Part shown: piece by piece, positions 18,180-27,151 of the stretch
Layout: every line of letters begins with the position of its first letter
Numbering within the stretch: position 1 is the first letter of the stretch
Origin: Megamonas funiformis
GTDB lineage: Bacteria > Bacillota > Negativicutes > Selenomonadales > Selenomonadaceae
NCBI RefSeq assembly: GCF_010669225.1
Contig: NZ_CP048627.1
Coordinates: 1 to 64,000 of the forward strand
Direction of reading: 5' to 3'
Length of the DNA: 64,000 nt
Translations under genes and position numbers: made by a program
Notes under the pieces: model-generated
Database searches by the model: none
Told to the model about the DNA's origin: nothing
The model's input: the letters and a program-made list of their open reading frames with translations, nothing else

Positions 18180-18221
18180 ATGTTAAGGTGAAGTTAAAAG
18201 AAATAAAAGTAGGTGAGAAAA

Positions 18222-19586
18222 ATGACAGAACAGAAAAGAATATTGATTGCAGTGATGATAACATCATTCATAGGTCCATTTATGGGAAGTTCAGTAAATA
18301 TCGCTGTTCCAGCCATGGCTGAAAATTTTAACATGATGCCAGATGAGTTGACTTGGGCTGTTACAGCTTTTTTAATTGGTTCAGCAGCCACTTTATTACC
18401 CTTTGGTCGTTTAGCTGATATAAAAGGACGCAGAAGAATATATCTACAAGGATTGGCTTGTATTTGTGCTACTACTTTAGTCTGTGCAGTAGTGCAAAAC
18501 TTTTTAGCTTTTATCTTTGTGCGATTTTTACAGGGATTGTCCATGTCAATGATTTTTGGTACAAGTATGGCATTACTGGTCTCTTGTTGTGGTGCTGAAA
18601 ATCGTGGTAAGACGATAGGTTTATCAGCAGCATGTGTATATTCAGGTGTTTCATTAGGGCCTTTTATTGGTGGTTTTATCACAGATTATTTGGGCTGGAG
18701 AATGATTTTTTGGCTTACTGGTATAGCTTTATTGATAAATTTCTTTTTGATTTTTAAGGTGAAAACTGATTGGTATGGAGCAAAAGATAAAAAATTTGAC
18801 TATATTGGTAGTATTATTTATCTAGTGATGATAGTTTTATTTTTATATGGATTATCAGATTGGACAATACATGAATTTGTTCATTATATGCCATTTATAG
18901 CCTTTATTTTATTTTTATTATTTATATATGAGCAGAAAAAAGTTGCTTCGCCACTTGTAGATTTATCTATTTTTAGAAATACAGTGTTTACCATGTCAAA
19001 TATAGCCGCTTTAATTCATTATAGTGCGACTTTTGCTTTAGGTTTTGTATTATCTTTATATTTGCAATTAGTCAGAGGTATGGATGCTTTTACAGCTGGA
19101 GGATTTTTATTGATACAACCATTTATTATGACGATTGTTTCTCCTAAAGCAGGAGCATTGTCTGATAAATTCTCATCAAGACTTATTGCTTCTTTAGGTA
19201 TGGGTATGATGATGATAGGATTATTTGCTTTTTCTTTTTTTGATAAAGATACATCATTTTATCTGATTGGTATAAATTTAGCCTTTATTGGTTTAGGCTT
19301 TGGTTTATTTGCTTCACCGAATAATAATGCCATTATGGGAGCTGTAGAGGCAAAATTTTATGGAGTGGCGTCTTCGATTTTGGCAGTAATGCGCCTTACA
19401 GGGCAAGCGATAAGCATGTCATTAGTAACCTTGCTATTATCTATTTTTACTGCTGAAGCGATAGAAAGTAATTATGTAGATATACTTTTACACAGTTTTA
19501 AATATATATTTATTTTATTTGGCTTTTTATGTATTATAGCCCTATTTGCTTCTTTGATGAGAGGTAAAGAAAATGTTAAAGAATAG
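18222..19586 (+). CDS. MFS transporter, DHA2 (EmrB/QacA) type
   Basis: Proton-coupled exporter of the EmrB/QacA drug-antiporter branch. The 454 residues begin with TM1 containing GPFMGSSVNIAVPAMAENF, the DHA2-type motif, followed by WAVTAFLIGSAATLLPFGRL and the loop DIKGRRR. The segment SGVSLGPFIGG near 145-155 resembles antiporter motif C. The ATG at 18222 has AGGTGAG upstream; an in-frame GTG 9 bp earlier lies within that ribosome site and is unlikely. It is on its own before the rpsF operon. The substrate is unknown. Confidence 0.88.
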   Translation: MTEQKRILIAVMITSFIGPFMGSSVNIAVPAMAENFNMMPDELTWAVTAFLIGSAATLLPFGRLADIKGRRRIYLQGLACICATTLVCAVVQNFLAFIFVRFLQGLSMSMIFGTSMALLVSCCGAENRGKTIGLSAACVYSGVSLGPFIGGFITDYLGWRMIFWLTGIALLINFFLIFKVKTDWYGAKDKKFDYIGSIIYLVMIVLFLYGLSDWTIHEFVHYMPFIAFILFLLFIYEQKKVASPLVDLSIFRNTVFTMSNIAALIHYSATFALGFVLSLYLQLVRGMDAFTAGGFLLIQPFIMTIVSPKAGALSDKFSSRLIASLGMGMMMIGLFAFSFFDKDTSFYLIGINLAFIGLGFGLFASPNNNAIMGAVEAKFYGVASSILAVMRLTGQAISMSLVTLLLSIFTAEAIESNYVDILLHSFKYIFILFGFLCIIALFASLMRGKENVKE

Positions 19587-19598
19587 TTAAATAATAGC

Positions 19599-19627
19599 TT
19601 GCGTTAGCATTTAGACAATGATATAAT
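19599..19627 (+). promoter_or_regulatory. rpsF operon promoter
   Basis: TTGCGT (19599-19604), 17-bp spacer, TATAAT (19622-19627). Confidence 0.75.
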
Positions 19628-19650
19628 TAAGAAGTTATGTTAATAACGAG

Positions 19651-19692
19651 TTCCGCTTAGCGGAATTAATCCCTGCCCATTTGTGGGCCGAT
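19651..19692 (+). promoter_or_regulatory. Probable S6:S18 autoregulatory leader of rpsF
   Basis: Two hairpins lie in the rpsF leader: TTCCGC (19651-19656) with GCGGAA (19660-19665), and GCCCA (19675-19679) with TGGGC (19684-19688) followed by CCGA. A stem adjoined by CCG is the feature known from rpsF leaders that bind the S6:S18 complex by mimicking 16S rRNA. The structure is seen; the regulatory role is inferred. Confidence 0.5.
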
Positions 19693-19714
19693 AGTCCAAA
19701 GAGGAGGTGATTTC

Positions 19715-20002
19715 GTGAGAAAGTACGAAGTCGTATTTATTATTAGACCAATGGAAGAAGAAGCAACTAATGCTGTTATCGAAAAGTTCTCTAACTTAAT
19801 CGTTGCCAATGGCGGTACTATTGACAAAGAAGATCGTTGGGGCAAAAAACGTTTGGCTTATGAAATTAAAGACTGCACTGATGGTTTCTATTGCTTATTT
19901 GAATACACAGCAGAACCAGCTTGCTCTGCAGAACTTGATCGTGTAATGAAAATTACTGATGAAGTATTAAAACATATGATCGTTAGAGAAGACGAAAAAT
20001 AA
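19715..20002 (+). CDS. rpsF: 30S ribosomal protein S6
   Basis: Small-subunit protein that binds 16S rRNA as a heterodimer with S18. The 95 residues match the family: [12 protein letters not shown] at the start, [14 protein letters not shown] near 41-54 and a C-terminal [10 protein letters not shown]. The start is GTG with GAGGAGGTG upstream. It is the first gene of the rpsF-ssb-rpsR operon, and a structured leader suggests autoregulation by S6:S18. Confidence 0.97.
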   Translation: MRKYEVVFIIRPMEEEATNAVIEKFSNLIVANGGTIDKEDRWGKKRLAYEIKDCTDGFYCLFEYTAEPACSAELDRVMKITDEVLKHMIVREDEK

Positions 20003-20032
20003 TTATAAAGATTTGCCAGGGAGGAAATTACC

Positions 20033-20479
20033 ATGAATAAGGTAATATTAGCAGGGCGTCTTGTGCGTGACCCAGAAGTACGTTACACGCAGACAGGAAA
20101 AGCGGTGGCAAGCTTTACTTTAGCTGTGAACCGTAGATTTAGTCGTAGTGCTGATCAACAACAAACAGCAGATTTTATTCCTATCGTAGTATGGGATAAA
20201 TTAGCTGAAGTATGTGGCAACAATTTAGTAAAAGGCAGTCAAGTCTTGATTGAAGGTCGCATTCAGATTCGCAGTTATGATGCACAAGATGGAAGTAAAC
20301 GCTATGTTACTGAAGTCATAGCCCAAGAACTTGAGTTTATGGGTTCTAGACCAACAAATGCTCCAGCACCAACACAGCAATTCGGTGGTGCACAAATGCA
20401 GACTTCATCTCCAATGATGGGTGGAGCAGCAGCATCTTTCGGTTCTGAAGTACCCCCTGACGAAGAAATACCATTTTAA
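20033..20479 (+). CDS. ssb: Single-stranded DNA-binding protein
   Basis: Coats single-stranded DNA in replication, repair and recombination. The 148 residues contain the OB fold ([19 protein letters not shown] at the N-terminus, then [10 protein letters not shown] and [12 protein letters not shown]) to about 105, a glutamine/proline/methionine-rich linker and the acidic tip PDEEIPF used for partner docking. It sits between rpsF and rpsR, the standard bacterial order. Confidence 0.97.
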   Translation: MNKVILAGRLVRDPEVRYTQTGKAVASFTLAVNRRFSRSADQQQTADFIPIVVWDKLAEVCGNNLVKGSQVLIEGRIQIRSYDAQDGSKRYVTEVIAQELEFMGSRPTNAPAPTQQFGGAQMQTSSPMMGGAAASFGSEVPPDEEIPF

Positions 20480-20493
20480 GGAGGGTAACAACA

Positions 20494-20727
20494 TTGGTTA
20501 AACGCGATAGAAACAGAAGACCAAAAAGAAAAGTTTGTAGCTTCTGCGCTGATAAAATCGAACATATCGATTATAAAGACGTAGCAAAACTCCGTCGTTT
20601 CATTACAGAACGTGGTAAAATTTTACCTCGTCGTATTTCCGGTAACTGTGCTTGCCACCAACGTCAAGTAACAGTTGCAATTAAAAGAGCTCGTAACATC
20701 GCTCTTTTACCTTTCACAGCTGAATAA
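20494..20727 (+). CDS. rpsR: 30S ribosomal protein S18
   Basis: Partner of S6 in the small-subunit platform. The 77 residues carry the basic N-terminus [18 protein letters not shown], the core [20 protein letters not shown] and a C-terminal [10 protein letters not shown]. The start codon is TTG, with AAGGAGGG at 20478-20485 and no in-frame ATG or GTG nearby. It lies 14 bp after ssb. Confidence 0.96.
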   Translation: MVKRDRNRRPKRKVCSFCADKIEHIDYKDVAKLRRFITERGKILPRRISGNCACHQRQVTVAIKRARNIALLPFTAE

Positions 20728-20740
20728 TTTAGCGATAATT

Positions 20741-20770
20741 AAGCCGATATCATTTGATATCGGCTTTTTT
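20741..20770. terminator. Terminator after rpsR
   Basis: Perfect 11-bp stem AAGCCGATATC (20741-20751) with GATATCGGCTT (20756-20766) and a T tract, shared with the convergent ferredoxin-like gene. Confidence 0.92.
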
Positions 20771-20774
20771 GCAT

Positions 20775-21866
20775 TTAAAAATAATTTTTTAACATATAAC
20801 TGAAATCGTGTTGAGCATAGTCTTGCCAAAATTGTTCATATGTTTCTGGTTTTTTTGTAGGTTTATGCAAGCGAGGGCTTTTTTCAATAGATTTTTGAAA
20901 ATCTTTAGCAAAATAGATTAAATCTTCTTTAGCTTTAGTAAATAATGATTTGCCATTTTGCGTATTGATTAATAACATAGAAATACCTTTATCATCATCA
21001 ATATCTTCGCTGTTTACATTATCAGAGAAGTAATTCCAAAAATCGCCGATAGTTAAATCACTTACTCTATCTAAATTCGTATAAGCACAATTATAGCAGG
21101 AACTCCTGAGGAAATTTCCCTTTAAAAATCCTTTGATATATTCATTAGTATCTTTATAAGAAATATCTTTTTTGTTGTCATCAAATTTGGCGATTACTTG
21201 ATAGCGACGCCAGCCTGGTTTTTCACGAAATTTAAAATCAATGACATTGGCATTATGTGTGGATTTTAAATGATTTAGATAATCTTTGAATATCTGTGGT
21301 GAAGGCACACCATGGCAAAGTAAATCAACTGTGAATAATTGACCTACATAGCGTTTTTTGAGAAAAGCATATAGACCAGCAACTTGGCAAGGTGTACCGG
21401 AAAATAATACTTTTTCGCCTTGAAGTAATAATTTACGGATATCCTTATATGTTGTTCCAATAAAACTCTGTACATATTTAGAGCCAATTAATAAAGGATA
21501 ATCTTCGATTTTATTGATGATGATATGTTTGGATTTTAAATCATCAGTCAAAGTTGAGCCACAAACATAAAAATTTTGGGATAGTGCTTGTAGCATTAAA
21601 GCGGTAAATAATCCTCCTGAAGCTGCCTGTTGACGCTTTTGCGGATTTTTATGCCAGCAAGCATAGATTTCAGTTAAGTTTTCTTCATTATGTGGTTTGA
21701 AGTATACGGGGCAAGATTTATGGCATAATCCACAATTAATACATTTTTCGTTGTCGATTTGAGGTTGCCAAAAACCTTGCTTGTCGGTGATTACTTGTAT
21801 TGCATTTTTAGGGCAGATATTTTGACAAGATAAACAACCAGTACAACTATTTTTTGAGCACAGCAT
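20775..21866 (-). CDS. FrhB-type Fe-S oxidoreductase (F420 hydrogenase beta family)
   Basis: The 363 residues begin with two 4Fe-4S ferredoxin motifs (Cys 8-11-14-18 and 42-45-48-52). The coenzyme F420 hydrogenase/dehydrogenase beta-subunit domains follow, with AASGGLFTALML, SGTPCQVAGL and LLCHGVPSP. In Firmicutes such proteins are often linked to flavin-dependent redox or polysaccharide pyruvylation, not to F420 itself. The ATG at 21866 has AAGGAGG in front; longer in-frame extensions would run into murA. It is next to murA on the same strand, but no polysaccharide cluster is visible. The electron acceptor is unknown. Confidence 0.85.
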   Translation of the reverse strand: MLCSKNSCTGCLSCQNICPKNAIQVITDKQGFWQPQIDNEKCINCGLCHKSCPVYFKPHNEENLTEIYACWHKNPQKRQQAASGGLFTALMLQALSQNFYVCGSTLTDDLKSKHIIINKIEDYPLLIGSKYVQSFIGTTYKDIRKLLLQGEKVLFSGTPCQVAGLYAFLKKRYVGQLFTVDLLCHGVPSPQIFKDYLNHLKSTHNANVIDFKFREKPGWRRYQVIAKFDDNKKDISYKDTNEYIKGFLKGNFLRSSCYNCAYTNLDRVSDLTIGDFWNYFSDNVNSEDIDDDKGISMLLINTQNGKSLFTKAKEDLIYFAKDFQKSIEKSPRLHKPTKKPETYEQFWQDYAQHDFSYMLKNYF

Positions 21867-21890
21867 AAGTAAAACCTCCTTGTTATACCA

Positions 21891-21928
21891 AAATAGCCAA
21901 GATAGATGATGACTATCTTGGCTATTTA
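21891..21928 (-). terminator. Terminator after murA
   Basis: Fifteen-bp stem, 21891-21905 with 21914-21928, located between murA and the Fe-S gene on the minus strand; the T tract is short. Confidence 0.75.
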
Positions 21929-21942
21929 TGTACACACAATTT

Positions 21943-23208
21943 TTAGTTATCAACACGACAAATGTCTGCACCTAATCCACATAATTTTTCTACGAGATTA
22001 TCGTATCCTCTATCAATATGATGAATATAAGATACTTCAGTTTCGCCATTAGCAACTAAACCAGCAAGTACCATGGCAGCTCCAGCACGTAAGTCTGTAG
22101 CTTTTACTTGACAACCATTTAATGAAGGAACACCTTCAACAATAGATGTGCGTCCATCAACTTTAATACAAGCTCCCATGCGTTTTAATTCATCTACATG
22201 CATAAAACGATTTTCAAATACAGTCTCTGTAACAAGACCTGTACCATCAGCAATAGTGAGCATTGCCATAAATTGAGCTTGCATATCTGTAGGAAATCCT
22301 GGATATGGTAGAGTTTTAATATCGATAGCTTTGGGGCGCTTGTTACAGCTAACACGGATACCATCGATATCTTCTTCAATTTTAACTCCTGCTTCATTTA
22401 ATTTTGCAATAACAGGTTTTAAATGTTCACTAATAGCATTTTCTATATAGATATCTCCGCCAGTCATGGCTACAGCCACCATATAGGTTCCAGCTTCAAT
22501 TCGGTCAGGAATAATTGTGTAGTTATGACCAATTAATTTTGGCACACCTGTAATTTTGATCACATTTGTACCAGCACCGCGAATTTTAGCTCCCATGATG
22601 TTTAAGAAATTAGCTAAATCGATAATTTCTGGTTCTTGAGCAGCATTTTCGAGTATAGTTTGACCTTCAGCCATACATGCTGCCATGATGATATTTTCTG
22701 TAGCACCGACACTTGGGAAATCAAGATAAATACTAGTTCCTTTTAGCCCATTTGGTGCAGTAGCACTGATAAAGCCGTGTCCGATTTCGATTTCAGCTCC
22801 AAGAGCTTCAAAACCTTTGAGGTGTAAATCGATAGGTCTAGTACCAATAGCACAGCCACCAGGCATGGAAATTTTAGCTTTTCCATAACGTGCTAATAGA
22901 GGTCCCATAATAACAAAGGAAGCTCTCATTTTACGTACTAAATCATATGGTGCATCAACTGTTTTTAAAACAGTACTATCAACAAACAATGTATGTTGTT
23001 GACGATTGAAATCAACTTTAGCACCAAGCTGACGCAGAACTTCAGCGATTGTGCAGACGTCGTTTAAATAAGGTACTTCGTCTAAAACACATGGCTTATC
23101 CTGGGCCAGAAGAGTTGCTGCAATAATAGGCAGTACAGCGTTTTTTGCACCGCTAATTTTTACACGACCATGCAATTCATGACCGCCATGTATAATCAAC
23201 TTTTCCAA
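21943..23208 (-). CDS. murA: UDP-N-acetylglucosamine 1-carboxyvinyltransferase
   Basis: First committed step of peptidoglycan synthesis: transfers enolpyruvate from PEP to UDP-GlcNAc. The 421 residues show the [12 protein letters not shown] start, the catalytic loop [10 protein letters not shown] with Cys119 (the fosfomycin target), and [11 protein letters not shown] near 305-315. The start is TTG with GGAGG 7 bp upstream; the ATG just after the ribosome site is out of frame. Some Firmicutes carry two MurA copies. Which paralogue this is cannot be judged here. Confidence 0.96.
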   Translation of the reverse strand: MEKLIIHGGHELHGRVKISGAKNAVLPIIAATLLAQDKPCVLDEVPYLNDVCTIAEVLRQLGAKVDFNRQQHTLFVDSTVLKTVDAPYDLVRKMRASFVIMGPLLARYGKAKISMPGGCAIGTRPIDLHLKGFEALGAEIEIGHGFISATAPNGLKGTSIYLDFPSVGATENIIMAACMAEGQTILENAAQEPEIIDLANFLNIMGAKIRGAGTNVIKITGVPKLIGHNYTIIPDRIEAGTYMVAVAMTGGDIYIENAISEHLKPVIAKLNEAGVKIEEDIDGIRVSCNKRPKAIDIKTLPYPGFPTDMQAQFMAMLTIADGTGLVTETVFENRFMHVDELKRMGACIKVDGRTSIVEGVPSLNGCQVKATDLRAGAAMVLAGLVANGETEVSYIHHIDRGYDNLVEKLCGLGADICRVDN

Positions 23209-23320
23209 TTTTCATCCTCCACAAGACTTATATCTTTATTATTTTATCATTTACCTTTATGTATAGCAATAAGAAATTATATATATTATCTATAGACAAA
23301 GTGATTTAGAGTAAAAATAA

Positions 23321-23359
23321 AAAAGCTCTATTAATTTTTTGATAACTAATAGAGCTTTT
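23321..23359 (-). terminator. Terminator after terC
   Basis: Thirteen-bp stem AAAAGCTCTATTA (23321-23333) with TAATAGAGCTTTT (23347-23359), just downstream of the TerC-family gene. Confidence 0.88.
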
Positions 23360-23368
23360 AGATATATT

Positions 23369-24043
23369 TTATTTTTTAGCTACTTTTTGGCTATAAACGA
23401 TAATTGCTCCGATAAAGAGAACAGGTAGAATATAATTCATATATTCAGTTAAAGATAACAAGAAATTACCAATGATTTTATCATGAAGTATCATACTAGC
23501 AGAAGTATAAGCTAAGATAGCAGAGCCAAGAGTGATGAGGATAGGTAATCTATCCATTAAGTTGGAAATGATTTGGCTACCCCATACAACGATAGGAATA
23601 CTAATAGCCAAACCTAATAATACAAGCACCATATTACCATGAGCAACACCAGCGATAGCCAATACATTATCTATGCCCATAGCAGCATCAGCAATGATAA
23701 TTGTTTTGATAGCAGTGGCAAAACCAGTAGAAGCACTAAGAGAATTTGTATCTTCAAGATTGTGTTTTTCCGGTTTTAACAATTTGAAAGCTATTGGCAA
23801 TAAGATAAGACCGCCGATTGCTTGTAGAAAAGGAATGGTTAATAAATATGTTGCAATTAAAGTCATGATAGCACGAATTATTACAGCACCGGCAGTACCA
23901 ATATAAATGGCACGTTTACGCATGTTTTCTGGTAATTTACGAGAAGCCATAGCAATGACTACAGCGTTATCACCAGCTAATACTAAATCAAGTAAGATAA
24001 TAGAACCTAAAGCTAATAAAAATTGAGTAGATAAGATTTCCAT
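23369..24043 (-). CDS. TerC family membrane protein (YjbE/YkoY type)
   Basis: Integral membrane protein of 224 residues with about seven helices. The family metal-site residues appear in DLVLAGDNAVVIAMA (about 19-33) and ADAAMGIDNVLAIAGV (118-133). TerC-type proteins are linked to metal handling, in particular Mn2+ export or metalation of exported enzymes. That role fits the yybP-ykoY riboswitch found directly upstream. The ATG follows GAAGGAG. It is a single-gene unit with its own promoter and terminator. Confidence 0.9.
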   Translation of the reverse strand: MEILSTQFLLALGSIILLDLVLAGDNAVVIAMASRKLPENMRKRAIYIGTAGAVIIRAIMTLIATYLLTIPFLQAIGGLILLPIAFKLLKPEKHNLEDTNSLSASTGFATAIKTIIIADAAMGIDNVLAIAGVAHGNMVLVLLGLAISIPIVVWGSQIISNLMDRLPILITLGSAILAYTSASMILHDKIIGNFLLSLTEYMNYILPVLFIGAIIVYSQKVAKK

Positions 24044-24077
24044 AAATTGCTCCTTCCATTAAAAGTCTTTTGAACAC

Positions 24078-24212
24078 AAAAAAAGACTTTTAATACACAC
24101 ATGAATTATATGCGTATTAAAAGTCTCACTTATCGAAAATAATCGACGTTATTGCCAGAAGCGATTGCTACAGTGATTGTTGACAATAACACAAGGAAGT
24201 TACTCCCTTTTA
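24078..24212 (-). ncRNA. yybP-ykoY manganese riboswitch
   Basis: On the minus strand the aptamer spans about 24212-24120. It starts AAAGGGAGTAAC and closes with AAGTGAGACTTTT, and it has the paired GTC/CACTG and GCGATT/CGAT elements of the yybP-ykoY class. Its 3' arm overlaps a perfect terminator hairpin (24126-24114 with 24096-24084) and a U tract to 24078. The TerC gene downstream is the commonest partner of this Mn2+-sensing class. Binding Mn2+ should prevent termination. Confidence 0.9.
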
Positions 24213-24223
24213 ATATCGTTATT

Positions 24224-24253
24224 ATTATAATAGATAAATATAAAATCTGTCAA
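24224..24253 (-). promoter_or_regulatory. Promoter of riboswitch-terC transcript
   Basis: Minus-strand TTGACA (24253-24248), 18-bp spacer, TATAAT (24229-24224). Confidence 0.75.
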
Positions 24254-24288
24254 TGAGAATAGAAATAATTTATTTTAAAAAGTAATGA

Positions 24289-25170
24289 TTATTTATTTGA
24301 TGATAATTGTAAACATTCATCAATTACTTCTTGCATTTCTGGTGGTATGAATTTGTTTTTATGATAAACAATATTAAATTGACGTTTAAATACAAGTTCA
24401 GGCATAGTAAAAGTTTTTAATTTGCCTTCTTTTAATTCATCTTTGATAGCTTCAGTGGAGATTACAGAAACACCTAAACCGCTGATGACAGCTTTTTTTA
24501 TAGCTTCCATACTATTGTAAATACCAGCAGTTTGATAATAAATATTATGTCTGTGCATTACTTGTTCAAATAATTCACGAGTTCCACTGCCTGTTTCACG
24601 AACGAAAAATCTTAGTTTTGTTAAATCTTCAAGAGTGATTTCTTTATCAGCTAATGGGTGATTTTGTCCAATGATAAAGACTAATTCATCATTCATAAAA
24701 GGTTTAGTAATCAAGTATTCAGAATGGATTTCACCTTCAACTAAAGCTAAATCTAAGCTATCATTTAAAAGCATTTCTTCAAGCTCAGAGGTGTTATGAA
24801 TTTCTGAAAAGATTTCTTTGCCAGAACCATTATGGGAAATATGCTGAATTAAATCAATGAGAAAATTACTGCCGATGGTGATACTAGCACCAATGCGAAG
24901 ATGATATACTTCATTAAATGCACGCATAGCTTGTTCTGTTTGAGCGTTCAGATTGATCAAATTGCGAGAATAACGTAATAATCTACGACCTGCCTCTGTA
25001 ATAAAAATGCGACGACCTAAACGTTCAAATAGAAGTGTTTGATAATGTGCTTCTAATTCTTGAATAACTTGACTAACAGATGGTTGAGTCATATGAAGTT
25101 TTTTGGCAGCAGCAGTAATACCATTTTCTTCACAAACTTTAATAAATATAGCTAAATGTCTAAGTGTCAT
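24289..25170 (-). CDS. LysR family transcriptional regulator
   Basis: The 293 residues have the LysR helix-turn-helix at 1-62 (MTLRHLAIFIKVCEENGITAAAKKLH..TQPSVSQ) and a periplasmic-binding-protein-like effector domain with LRIGASITIGSN near 91-102. The overall pattern resembles CysL/YwfK-type members. It starts from an ATG with GAGGAG. Its likely targets are not obvious: the next gene upstream on the same strand is a CobT-like protein. A parS site lies between them. The effector is unknown. Confidence 0.92.
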   Translation of the reverse strand: MTLRHLAIFIKVCEENGITAAAKKLHMTQPSVSQVIQELEAHYQTLLFERLGRRIFITEAGRRLLRYSRNLINLNAQTEQAMRAFNEVYHLRIGASITIGSNFLIDLIQHISHNGSGKEIFSEIHNTSELEEMLLNDSLDLALVEGEIHSEYLITKPFMNDELVFIIGQNHPLADKEITLEDLTKLRFFVRETGSGTRELFEQVMHRHNIYYQTAGIYNSMEAIKKAVISGLGVSVISTEAIKDELKEGKLKTFTMPELVFKRQFNIVYHKNKFIPPEMQEVIDECLQLSSNK

Positions 25171-25210
25171 TATTACTCCTCTTTGTATTTATAAAATCTA
25201 AAATTAAAAA

Positions 25211-25226
25211 TGTTTCACGTGAAACA
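25211..25226. promoter_or_regulatory. parS centromere site 2
   Basis: Perfect TGTTTCACGTGAAACA in the gap between the LysR gene and the CobT-like gene. Confidence 0.95.
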
Positions 25227-25228
25227 TT

Positions 25229-27151
25229 TTATTTATCTACTTGAATACCAGCTCCAGGTCCATCAGTAGCTATGGCAACGCCTGCTTCAGCAAATGTCTT
25301 CATATCTTTCATCATTTGAAGTGATGCGTCAATTAATTTCATGCCCAAGCTACAGATACAACCACCGCCTGTAGTTATATTTAAATCTAAATAATCAGGA
25401 CATATAAACATTAGATAAGGATTGATAGCAGGAGCTAAAACTAAAGCGTATTTTAAAGCGATAGTGGATACTAAATCATCAGATAATGTCAATATACCAT
25501 TGCTAGCAGCACCTATGGCGATACCTGCCATAAAAGCGATTTGTTGTAAATCTTCTGTAGGTGTTAAGGAAAGAAAACCGCGTTTACCGTAACGTAAATC
25601 ACCATTAGGTAGACATAATTGTTGTTGAATATTTAAGCTAAATGTACCACAAATTTCTTTAGGATGAGTTTCACAGCAAGCTATGCCTAAAACTTCAACA
25701 TTTTTGATTTTAGAGCCATAACTTATACCTTGTAACAGACTGAAGGATAATGTCTTTTCTGTGAGATTGGATTGTGGAATAGCAGTGAAATGATAATCTG
25801 CATTAGCATGATGAGCAAATGATTGAGTGAGTCGATGTTGTACGATACTACAGCTTTTTTCAGATGTTAAAACAATGATTTTTTTGCGTACAGATGTAGG
25901 TTTCACTTTTTTTACAATACCAGATATATGTTCAGCTATTTCTTCTAATCTACCTAAACTATAAATAGGTTTAGTCAGATTATCAATGCGAAATCTACAT
26001 TGTTTTTGGATATCCGCGTCTAAAGCTGGAATATTGCGAGTGCGTTTTAATAATGTGGTCTTTGTATTTAAATCTGCTTGAGGAATGTTAGGGCGGATTA
26101 ATTTATCTGTTTCAGCAAGTGCTGCTTGATATACAGATTGATAAGCTTCAATAGCACAGTCTAAGATATTAACAGCGATAGATGAGCCTGTAGCTTCGCC
26201 TAAGCGGAATTGTAAGTCCATGTATGGAGATAGATTTAATTTCTTTAAAATAGCGTTATGAGCTGGTTCAGCAGCTAAATGAGATGCCATGAGATAATTT
26301 GTTATTTCAGGGCAAATAGCTTGAGCGACTAAAGCAGCTGAGCCTGTATTAAAGCCATCTAAAACGACAAAGCAACGATTAGCGGCAGCACCTAATATTA
26401 TGCCTGTGATACAAGCAAGTTCAAAGCCACCTAATTTACTAATGACATCAATACCATCATTAGGGTCAGGTTTATTTACTTTTAAAGCTTGTTTTACTAC
26501 TTCAATTTTAATGGCAAGTCGTTCATCAGAAATATTAGTTCCTCTACCTGTTGCTTGTTTAGGTGTTAGATTACAAAGACAAGCTACCATAGCAGCACTT
26601 GATGTAGTGTTAGCGATGCCCATTTCTCCAGGCAAAAAACAGCGATATCCTTGTTTAGCATATTCATTTACAAGTTCTATACCAGTTTCAATAGCACGGA
26701 TTGCTTGTTCACGAGTCATTGCAGGACCTTTAGCACAGTTTTGTGTGCCATGAGCGATTTTGCGGTCGATTAATCCAGGAATATCATCAACGGGAGCTTT
26801 GATACCCATATCTACAACTATCATATCAGAACCACAAAAATTAGACATGCAATTGGCTACAGCACCTTTAGAAATAAGGTAATTTTTAGTCATATGTGCT
26901 GTTGTTTCTTGAGGATAAGCGCTGACATTCATTTCAGCAACACCATGGTCGCCACAAGTTATGATAGTGAATTTTTTAGGAATTTCAGGGTGAATTTGAC
27001 CTGTGATACCTACATAGCGCAATAATAGATTTTTTAACTCACCAAGACCATCTGCATTTGTCATGGTTTGAGCTAATTTATTTTCAACAAATTTAATCGC
27101 TCTTTGATCTGGTGGTAAGATTTTTTTTATAGTTTGATTAAGCAAGGACAT
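25229..27151 (-). CDS. Two-domain CobT-like base phosphoribosyltransferase
   Basis: CobT activates the lower-ligand base of cobamides. At 640 residues this is nearly twice the family length of about 350. Domain 1 (1-350) keeps GDHGV (67-71), GEMGIANTTS (175-184) and RLGEATGS with the catalytic-position Glu319, but lacks the usual LTKP-GSLG-RLE motif. Domain 2 (about 375-640) has that motif (LTKPIYSLGRLEE, 392-404) and the family's terminal TFAEAGV, but no GDHGV, and SLGMKL stands where RLGEG is expected. It overlaps the tex stop by 14 bp, so translation is coupled. It could be a fused counterpart of the ArsA/ArsB pair of Sporomusa. Confidence 0.82.
   Translation of the reverse strand: MSLLNQTIKKILPPDQRAIKFVENKLAQTMTNADGLGELKNLLLRYVGITGQIHPEIPKKFTIITCGDHGVAEMNVSAYPQETTAHMTKNYLISKGAVANCMSNFCGSDMIVVDMGIKAPVDDIPGLIDRKIAHGTQNCAKGPAMTREQAIRAIETGIELVNEYAKQGYRCFLPGEMGIANTTSSAAMVACLCNLTPKQATGRGTNISDERLAIKIEVVKQALKVNKPDPNDGIDVISKLGGFELACITGIILGAAANRCFVVLDGFNTGSAALVAQAICPEITNYLMASHLAAEPAHNAILKKLNLSPYMDLQFRLGEATGSSIAVNILDCAIEAYQSVYQAALAETDKLIRPNIPQADLNTKTTLLKRTRNIPALDADIQKQCRFRIDNLTKPIYSLGRLEEIAEHISGIVKKVKPTSVRKKIIVLTSEKSCSIVQHRLTQSFAHHANADYHFTAIPQSNLTEKTLSFSLLQGISYGSKIKNVEVLGIACCETHPKEICGTFSLNIQQQLCLPNGDLRYGKRGFLSLTPTEDLQQIAFMAGIAIGAASNGILTLSDDLVSTIALKYALVLAPAINPYLMFICPDYLDLNITTGGGCICSLGMKLIDASLQMMKDMKTFAEAGVAIATDGPGAGIQVDK

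Noticed and set aside
21867-21971. N-terminal extension of the FrhB-type protein into murA
   Set aside because: It overlaps the murA 3' end and the intervening hairpin, adds non-family residues, and bypasses the strong AAGGAGG site before 21866.
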